A DNA stretch of 8,439 bases from contig PMIG01000395.1 in NCBI GenBank assembly GCA_003157055.1, forward strand, positions 3,040 through 11,478. Reading direction: 5' to 3'. The notes beneath the pieces were generated by a model. That model had not been told where the DNA came from and did no database searches. It was given only the letters and a program-made list of their open reading frames with translations. Origin of the DNA: Bacteroidales bacterium (lineage in GTDB: Bacteria > Bacteroidota > Bacteroidia > Bacteroidales > VadinHA17). The position numbers were made by a program, and so were the translations under genes. This document shows, piece after piece, positions 1 through 6,197 of this stretch (the first letter of the stretch is position 1; the number at the start of each line of letters is the position of its first letter).

Positions 1-585
1 ATGGGACCTTCAGGATGCGGAAAATCGACTCTTCTGAATATTGTCGGGCTGCTTGATAATCCGACAGCTGGAGAGTATTATTTTGACGGTAAAGAAGTGG
101 GTCAGCTTAAGGAACGCAATCGCACTTTGCTGCGCAAAGGGAATATCGGGTTCGTTTTTCAGAGCTTTAACCTGATAGATGAACTGACTGTTTATGAGAA
201 TGTTGAGCTACCGCTGATCTATCTTAAGCTCAAAGCACGTGAGCGAAAAGATATGGTCGAAAAAGTTCTTGACCAAATGAAGATAAGTCATAGAAAGAAA
301 CATTTCCCGCAGCAGCTTTCAGGAGGTCAGCAGCAGCGTGTTGCCGTCGCACGTGCTGTTGTTGCTGGTCCGAAGCTCATACTCGCCGATGAACCGACAG
401 GAAACCTCGATTCAAAGAATGGCATTGAGGTCATGAACCTTCTTACTGACCTGAACAGGGCCGGAACAACAATAGTAATGGTTACACACTCATTGCGCGA
501 TGCAGGGTATGCCCATAGGGTCATTAATCTATTCGATGGACAAATCATTACTGAAAGTTCACAGGTGGCTGAAGCCGTGTTATAA
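1..585 (+). CDS. ABC transporter ATP-binding protein, MacB/LolD type (5' partial, cut by window start)
   Basis: This is the cytoplasmic ATPase of a MacB/LolD/FtsE-type ABC transporter, which should hydrolyse ATP as a dimer under the permease encoded next to it. The readable 194 residues hold all motifs: Walker A GPSGCGKS (residues 2-9), Q-loop Gln54, signature LSGGQ (106-110) followed by QQRVAVARA, Walker B LILAD with catalytic Glu131, D-loop NLDS (135-138) and switch His163. The ATG at base 1 is the internal Met before Walker A, not the true start. In the complete paralogue at 2991-3698 the same Met is residue 37, so about 36 residues (beta-strands and A-loop) lie upstream of the window. Permease 1 follows after 29 bp, on the same strand, and is the obvious partner. 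Family assignment is secure; the substrate is unknown. Confidence 0.95.
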   Translation: MGPSGCGKSTLLNIVGLLDNPTAGEYYFDGKEVGQLKERNRTLLRKGNIGFVFQSFNLIDELTVYENVELPLIYLKLKARERKDMVEKVLDQMKISHRKKHFPQQLSGGQQQRVAVARAVVAGPKLILADEPTGNLDSKNGIEVMNLLTDLNRAGTTIVMVTHSLRDAGYAHRVINLFDGQIITESSQVAEAVL

Positions 586-614
586 TAAGCAGTACTATAA
601 AAAACTGCGAAGCC

Positions 615-2966
615 ATGATCAGACACAACCTGCGTATAATACTGGCAAGTGCTTTAAAGAATCCCAGGGTCGCATTAATTAATATTATTGGACTGTCACT
701 GGGCTTGGCTTGTGCACTTCTGATGTATTTATGGGTGAGGGATGAGCTGAGCTTTGATAAATTTTATAAAAATGCCGGTCATATTTACCTCGCATACCTT
801 AAAGGTACAAGTGGCAATAACATATCCTATCAATCAACAACTTCACCTGTCATTTCAAAACGGCTTAAAGACGAATGTCCGGAAGTCAGAGAATCAGCCA
901 GATTATTTTCATTAGGTGAAACTACGGTTAAATATGGTGATAAGATCATTAATGAAACTTCAGGCGCAGCAGCTGATCAATCGATTTTTTCAATTTTTGA
1001 TTTTCGATTTGTCAGCGGGTCTTCCGAAAATGTTTTTGAAGACCCTTCTTCAATCATCCTGACTGAATCAATGGCGCACAGGTATTTTGGAAATGAAGAT
1101 CCGATAGGAAAGGATCTTCTGATCAATAACAAATTAAATTTCACTGTGAGGGGAATCATCCACGATTTTCAGAAAAATGCTTACCTGAGGTTTGATTTTG
1201 TGATCCCGTTTTCTGTTTTGCCACGATTAGATGTCCCTATAGAAGGATCTGATTTTTATCCATGCGCTTTTTACAATTATGTAATGCTTAATGAAAAGAC
1301 AAACTATCTGGCTTTAAATGAGAGAATAGGAAAGAACATAACTATGGAGAATAATTCCATAAAATTTGAAATAGAGCTTATCCCGGTGACAAAAACCTAT
1401 TTGCAGGATTCCGGAGGCGCCGGACGGCTCATCATTTTTTCAATTATTTCAATATTTGTATTATTTCTTGCGTGTATCAATTACGTAAATCTCACAATCG
1501 GTTCCCTTATTTCGCGGGTAAAAGAAATAAGCATCCGGAGGATCATCGGTGCTGAAAAGAAACAACTGGTTTTTCAACTGGTAACTGAAAGTGTACTGTT
1601 TGCTTTCCTGGCATCGATAGTGGCAATTATCATTACATACCTGTTTCTGGGCCTGTTCAATAATATTACCGGTAAACAGATTGAATTTAAATTTACTGAT
1701 GCTGATTTTTTGGGCGTTATAATACTTCTGACTCTGTTTACCGGTTTCATTTCAGGACTCTTACCCGGACTTAAATTTGCTTCAGTAGTAGCCAATGACT
1801 TACTCAAAAACAAGCTGTCATCTTCATCAGACATCGGTAGTTTCAGGAAAGGGCTGGTTATCTTTCAATTAGTAATTACTATTTTTTTCCTTATTTCCTC
1901 AATAGTGATCAATCGTCAATCGAAGCTGATAACTTCTTTTAATTCAGGTTTTAACAAAGACAATATATATTATGTCAGACTTAATGAAGATATCAGTGGT
2001 AAAATACCTGAATTGAGACAGATACTCCTGCAAAACCCTCAGATTCTAAATATCGCATCTGCCTCAGTTCTGCCTAACCGGATAGTCACAGGGTCCTATT
2101 TTAAATGGGGAATATCAGAAGTTTCAGATAAAAGAATCTGTGAAGCCAGGGTCGATTATGATTTCTTAAAAATATTCGATATGAAATTACTGGCAGGCAG
2201 GTTTTTTGATACAGAACATCCTTCTGATGCTGAAAAATCTATACTTATAAGTGAAACTGCCTATAATATGCTTCAGGAAAAAAATGCCATTGACAAACCA
2301 TTTCATTACGGGAATAAGACATATAATTTAATTGGGGTAGTAAAAAATTATCAGCATAATTCAGTATTATCTCAGACGCCTGGTGCGATTTCTTACCTTT
2401 TAAGTCCGAATTCAAACTCATATTTATTTATAAAAATAAACCCGGGATTGACCGATCTGGTTGCAAAAGATCAGACCATCCGGTACATACACAAAATTTG
2501 TGACAGCTTCAGCCCGAATAGACCTTTGTTCTATAGCTTCCTTAATGATGTGAGCTATAATATTGAAACACAGTTTGAAACACGAAAAGAACTGATTTTT
2601 TTAGCAACCCTCTTAACTATACTGATTTCAATAATTGGCTTATTCGGACTTGTTTATCAATCGGTTAAATACAGGGTCAAGGAGATAGGTATCCGTAAAA
2701 TTAACGGGGCAAGAGTATCAGAAGTTATGTTGATGCTAAACAGAGGTTTTATTGCATGGATAGCTATTGCATTTATGATCGCAACTCCGATAGCCTGGTT
2801 TGCCATGCATAAATTGCTAAATAATTTTGCAAATAAAATCAGACTCGACTGGTGGATATTTGCCCTGGCCGGTCTGATGGCATTTGTGATTACAATATTG
2901 ACAGTGAGCTGGCAGAGCTGGAAAGCAGCATCTAGAAATCCTGTTGAGGTTCTAAGATATGAATGA
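615..2966 (+). CDS. MacB/FtsX-family ABC transporter permease 1 (fused double-unit, 783 aa)
   Basis: Inner-membrane permease built from two MacB-like halves. TM1 is about residues 20-40, followed by the family motif DELSFDKF (43-50) and periplasmic domain 1 (to about 268). TM2-4 are about 271-293, 325-347 and 365-387, with the ATPase-coupling motif RVKEISIRRIIGA at 301-313. TM5 is about 413-432, periplasmic domain 2 is about 436-655, and TM6-8 are about 660-681, 712-731 and 745-765, with a second coupling motif RVKEIGIRKINGA at 687-699. The protein ends SWQSWKAASRNPVEVLRYE. Length and order match MacB_PCD plus FtsX double-unit permeases of Bacteroidota. The start at 615 gives the usual short basic N-terminus before TM1; its leader is A-rich with no strong Shine-Dalgarno. 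It lies 29 bp after the first ATPase and 24 bp before the second, which suggests one operon. The role in export, lipoprotein handling or mechanical signalling cannot be decided. Confidence 0.93.
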   Translation: MIRHNLRIILASALKNPRVALINIIGLSLGLACALLMYLWVRDELSFDKFYKNAGHIYLAYLKGTSGNNISYQSTTSPVISKRLKDECPEVRESARLFSLGETTVKYGDKIINETSGAAADQSIFSIFDFRFVSGSSENVFEDPSSIILTESMAHRYFGNEDPIGKDLLINNKLNFTVRGIIHDFQKNAYLRFDFVIPFSVLPRLDVPIEGSDFYPCAFYNYVMLNEKTNYLALNERIGKNITMENNSIKFEIELIPVTKTYLQDSGGAGRLIIFSIISIFVLFLACINYVNLTIGSLISRVKEISIRRIIGAEKKQLVFQLVTESVLFAFLASIVAIIITYLFLGLFNNITGKQIEFKFTDADFLGVIILLTLFTGFISGLLPGLKFASVVANDLLKNKLSSSSDIGSFRKGLVIFQLVITIFFLISSIVINRQSKLITSFNSGFNKDNIYYVRLNEDISGKIPELRQILLQNPQILNIASASVLPNRIVTGSYFKWGISEVSDKRICEARVDYDFLKIFDMKLLAGRFFDTEHPSDAEKSILISETAYNMLQEKNAIDKPFHYGNKTYNLIGVVKNYQHNSVLSQTPGAISYLLSPNSNSYLFIKINPGLTDLVAKDQTIRYIHKICDSFSPNRPLFYSFLNDVSYNIETQFETRKELIFLATLLTILISIIGLFGLVYQSVKYRVKEIGIRKINGARVSEVMLMLNRGFIAWIAIAFMIATPIAWFAMHKLLNNFANKIRLDWWIFALAGLMAFVITILTVSWQSWKAASRNPVEVLRYE

Positions 2967-2990
2967 GCAATTAGCAACTAACTCTATATC

Positions 2991-3698
2991 ATGATAAGCT
3001 TAAGACACATTTACAAGTACTATGATTCTAAGTTTCAGAGGACTTTTGTCCTGAAGGATATCGACCTGGAGATCCATGAAGGAGAATTTTTTACAATAAT
3101 GGGACCCAGCGGGGCAGGCAAATCCACGTTACTCAATATCATTGGTATGCTGGACGAACCGAGCGAGGGAGAGTATTTTTTTCTCGATCAACATGTGACA
3201 AAACTGAGTGAAAAGAAGAAGGTAGAATTCCATAGGAATTATGTTGGCTTCATTTTCCAGGCCTTTCACCTTATTGATGAGCTTACCGTATATGAAAATA
3301 TTGAGACTCCGCTGATATACAAGGGTATGAAGGTTTCTGTCCGCAAAAGCGTGGTGGCCGATATGCTCGACAGGTTTAACATGGTTGCAAAAAAAGATCT
3401 TTTCCCCGCTCAGCTTTCAGGAGGTCAGCAGCAGCTTGTTGCCATTGCCAGAGCCATAGCCGGGAAACCAAAGCTTCTTCTCGCTGATGAGCCCACAGGT
3501 AACCTTCATTCCGACCAGGGAAAACAGATCATGGAGCTCTTAAAAAGCCTGAATAAGGAAGGAATTACCATCATTCAGGTTACACATAATGAGGAGTTTG
3601 CAAAATACGGAAGCAGGATAATCAGGCTTGCTGACGGTCTCATTTCAGAAGATAGTGGGATCGCAACTGCCGAAAAAAAGACAAATAAAACCAAATGA
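2991..3698 (+). CDS. ABC transporter ATP-binding protein, MacB/LolD type (complete, 235 aa)
   Basis: This is a complete ATPase of the MacB/LolD/FtsE family, expected to work as a cytoplasmic dimer on the coupling helices of permease 2. Motifs are Walker A GPSGAGKS (38-45), Q-loop Gln90, signature LSGGQ (142-146), Walker B LLLAD with catalytic Glu167, and switch His199. Two positions differ from the first ATPase in the window: the residue after LSGGQQQ is Leu149 instead of Arg, and the D-loop reads NLHS (171-174) instead of NLDS. All catalytic residues are otherwise kept, so it should be active. The length of 235 is normal for the family; the last 15 or so residues are a Lys/Thr-rich tail. The start at 2991 gives the standard N-terminal strand (MISLRHIYKYY). 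The stop overlaps the start of permease 2 (ATGA at 3695-3698), implying translational coupling of the pair. Confidence 0.96.
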   Translation: MISLRHIYKYYDSKFQRTFVLKDIDLEIHEGEFFTIMGPSGAGKSTLLNIIGMLDEPSEGEYFFLDQHVTKLSEKKKVEFHRNYVGFIFQAFHLIDELTVYENIETPLIYKGMKVSVRKSVVADMLDRFNMVAKKDLFPAQLSGGQQQLVAIARAIAGKPKLLLADEPTGNLHSDQGKQIMELLKSLNKEGITIIQVTHNEEFAKYGSRIIRLADGLISEDSGIATAEKKTNKTK

Positions 3699-6118
3699 AG
3701 GTCTTCAGAAGAGTAAAACAGAATTTGCAATGGGTCCTGATAAATGTTACAGGACTTAGCATAGCAGTTGCCTGTAGTCTGATCATTTTACTTTATATTC
3801 TTCAGCAGACGAGCTATGACCGGTTTCATTCAAAAGCTGACTATATCTACCGGATTACGTTGGAGAGCAATCAGGGCGCATCGTCGATCCATCCCGCCCG
3901 TGTGTATGGTGATCTGCGGCAAATGGTGACCGATTATCCTGTAATTGAAAGAATGGTGAGACTGGTTCCATTCAGAAACGCGATTGTAAAGATCGGAGAT
4001 CAGAAGTTCTATTCCCGTAATGCTTTCTTAACCGATAGTTCATTCTTTAAGGTTTTCGACTTTAAGGTTATTTCAGGAAACTCTAAAAAGGCATTCTCAC
4101 AGCCGGGCCAGGTATTTATAAGCCGCACTCTCGCAATCAAATACTTTGGTACTCTCGATGTGATTGGGAAGGAGATTTCAATTTTACATCAGCAGGATCC
4201 AAATTTCAAGGTTTTCACGATTGATGGCGTTATGGAAGATTTTCCTGCAAATTCTCATTTTCATGCCGACCTGCTTTCTTCCTTTACAAGTGAGGATGAT
4301 CTAACGACTTGGTCCTATACCTATTTTCTTATTAAGAAAGGTACTGACATAAATGCTCTCAGGGGAACCCTTCAGCAAAAAATGGAATCAGAAAATAAAT
4401 CTGGCAATCCTGCCCCCGTAATATACCTTCAGAAGCTTACCGACATTCATTTGTTCAGCCATAAATCGCGCGAGATTGAGAATAACGGGGAGATCAGATC
4501 TATAGTCTTGCTTGTCAGCGGCACCATCATAATTATTTTTATTGCCCTTATAAATTTTTTCAACCTGAGCCGGGTGCAATTCATTTCTAGGCTTAAATCA
4601 ATAAAAGTCAAGCTGATAAATGGAGCATCGAGAGGGATTCTGGCAGGTGAAATTGCCCTTGAATCGCTACTACTTTCAGTATTATCAATTTCAGTTGGAT
4701 TAGTAATAGCCATCAGTCTGAGCAGGCATCTGGGGATTTCAATTTTCGATCCCGACAGGATTGTACTTGTTTTTCTGGTTGTCCTGGGTTTTATCTTTAC
4801 CATAGCGCTTCTCTCTGTACTTCCGCTTTTTACCTCAAAAATTGTCAACGATATAAAAGTTACCAGTCGCCAGGAGAACCTGTACACCTACCCGCTTCTA
4901 ATCCAGTTCACACTGGCTGTAACCGCCATTGCCGCTACCATAGTGCTTAACCGGCAGATGGATTATATAAACAGACAACATCCGGCATCTCAGAATGCAA
5001 ACATGATGGTGATCCCGGACAACCCCTGGGAGTCGATTCAGCGCTATGAGGTTTTCAAAAACGAATTGCTCAACAGTACCTTAATAACTGCAGTGACTGC
5101 AGCCATGGAAGACCCTGGCAGCGATATCCTCGACGCTGTAGATTTCGAGATGGAAGGCATTGAAAAGAAAGAAGGACAATCGATAAATATTTTTACGACC
5201 GATTCCAATTTTTTCAGCTCACTAGGTATCCATCCACTTGCCGGCACCACGGAGTTGGGATTCACTCCATCACAAAAATGGGAGTCTGATGCTGTTGAAT
5301 TAAGCCAGCTTCGGGAAAACAAAAGCTCTGATAAACAGAAGCTTGCTGAGCTTGAAAAAAGAGTTGGAGGGTACCGCGAGAAATACATTCTGAACCAAAG
5401 TGCTCTTAAAATGCTGGGAATTTACAATCCTGGAAAGGCCATCGGGAAAAGATTCAGAATCAATTTCTTCCTGCCCGACCTCTTTCCGGAAGGTGAAATT
5501 GTGGGGGTAGTTCCCGATTTCCATTATACTAATCTGCATAGTGAGGAGAAACCGCTGGCAATTGCTCCCCGGAAGATGTTCAATTATTGTTTTTTAATAA
5601 GCATTGATCCGAAACAACGTGGAAAAGCCATAGCAAAAATCGCTTCAGCATGGCAAAAAATTAATCCTGAATTTCCGCTGCAATACGAATTTATAACAGA
5701 TACCTACAGAAAAGTGTACGCAGGTGAATATGCACAAACACGGGTTTTATCGCTCTTTGCCCTTATCTCAATTATTCTCTCCGCATTAGGAATCTTTGCC
5801 ATGGCAGCCTTCAGCATGCAGCACCGGATAAAAGAGATAGGCATCCGAAAAGTGAATGGTGCCAAAGTCTTTGAAATACTTGCATTGATTAATAAAGACT
5901 TTATAAAATGGATTGCCATTGCTTTTGTGATCGCGACTCCTGTGGCTTACTTCGCCATGCGTAAATGGCTGCAAAACTTCGCTTATAAAACAGAATTATC
6001 ATGGTGGATATTTGCTGTGGCAGGCTTAATTGCGCTGGGCATTGCATTACTGACTGTGAGCTGGCAGAGCTGGAAAGCGGCAACAAGGAACCCGGTTGAA
6101 GCTCTGCGATACGAGTGA
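3695..6118 (+). CDS. MacB/FtsX-family ABC transporter permease 2 (fused double-unit, 807 aa)
   Basis: Inner-membrane permease with the same plan as permease 1: TM1 (about 14-36), SYDRFHSKADYIYR motif (40-53), periplasmic domain 1, TM2-4 (about 269-291, 320-342, 356-379), TM5 (about 400-419), periplasmic domain 2 (about 423-680), and TM6-8 (about 684-706, 737-755, 769-788). Its end, SWQSWKAATRNPVEALRYE, is close to that of permease 1. The VGVVPDFHYTNLH stretch (603-615) is a family hallmark in domain 2. Oddities: the N-terminus is about six residues shorter than in permease 1, and an in-frame stop 9 bp upstream (3686-3688) excludes an earlier start. The first coupling motif is degenerate (RLKSIKVKLINGAS, 299-312), whereas the second is canonical (RIKEIGIRKVNGA, 711-723). 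A charged helical insertion sits at about 521-560. Overlap with the upstream ATPase makes that gene its likely partner. The substrate is unknown. Confidence 0.94.
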   Translation: MKVFRRVKQNLQWVLINVTGLSIAVACSLIILLYILQQTSYDRFHSKADYIYRITLESNQGASSIHPARVYGDLRQMVTDYPVIERMVRLVPFRNAIVKIGDQKFYSRNAFLTDSSFFKVFDFKVISGNSKKAFSQPGQVFISRTLAIKYFGTLDVIGKEISILHQQDPNFKVFTIDGVMEDFPANSHFHADLLSSFTSEDDLTTWSYTYFLIKKGTDINALRGTLQQKMESENKSGNPAPVIYLQKLTDIHLFSHKSREIENNGEIRSIVLLVSGTIIIIFIALINFFNLSRVQFISRLKSIKVKLINGASRGILAGEIALESLLLSVLSISVGLVIAISLSRHLGISIFDPDRIVLVFLVVLGFIFTIALLSVLPLFTSKIVNDIKVTSRQENLYTYPLLIQFTLAVTAIAATIVLNRQMDYINRQHPASQNANMMVIPDNPWESIQRYEVFKNELLNSTLITAVTAAMEDPGSDILDAVDFEMEGIEKKEGQSINIFTTDSNFFSSLGIHPLAGTTELGFTPSQKWESDAVELSQLRENKSSDKQKLAELEKRVGGYREKYILNQSALKMLGIYNPGKAIGKRFRINFFLPDLFPEGEIVGVVPDFHYTNLHSEEKPLAIAPRKMFNYCFLISIDPKQRGKAIAKIASAWQKINPEFPLQYEFITDTYRKVYAGEYAQTRVLSLFALISIILSALGIFAMAAFSMQHRIKEIGIRKVNGAKVFEILALINKDFIKWIAIAFVIATPVAYFAMRKWLQNFAYKTELSWWIFAVAGLIALGIALLTVSWQSWKAATRNPVEALRYE

Positions 6119-6197
6119 TTACAAGATATGCTTAATAGAATGAAAAGGAATATTGCATAGTTAAAGAATCTCAAAAGTAAAAACGAAATTTCAAACC
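6119..6197. other. 79-bp intergenic spacer between permease 2 and permease 3
   Basis: This is the longest non-coding gap in the window. It is AT-rich, and I see no stem-loop followed by a T-run that would act as an intrinsic terminator, and no convincing Bacteroidota promoter (a TTG box spaced from a TAnnTTTG box). It contains only a ten-codon ATG reading frame (6128-6160), which is not supported as a gene. The A-rich stretch just before 6198 could serve as the translation leader of permease 3, as is common where Shine-Dalgarno pairing is little used. Whether permease 3 is read through from permease 2 or has its own promoter cannot be decided from sequence alone. Confidence 0.5.

Noticed and set aside
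1..3. ATG at base 1 as the true start of the first ATPase
   Set aside because: It encodes the Met directly before Walker A; an ATPase starting there would lack the first strands and A-loop, and the paralogue has 36 residues before this point.
589..608. Inverted repeat GCAGT ... ACTGC just before permease 1
   Set aside because: The stem is only 5 bp with a 10-nt loop and no following T-run, so it is not convincing as a terminator or regulatory hairpin.
4447..4887. 146-codon open frame on the minus strand inside permease 2
   Set aside because: It lies antisense to a clearly coding membrane region, has no recognisable motif, and is of a length expected by chance opposite a long gene.
6128..6160. 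Ten-codon ATG frame in the spacer before permease 3
   Set aside because: It begins MLNRMKRNIA, faintly like the basic N-terminus of such permeases, but it is too short to support as a gene or as a decayed gene start, and no leader-peptide or attenuator structure accompanies it.
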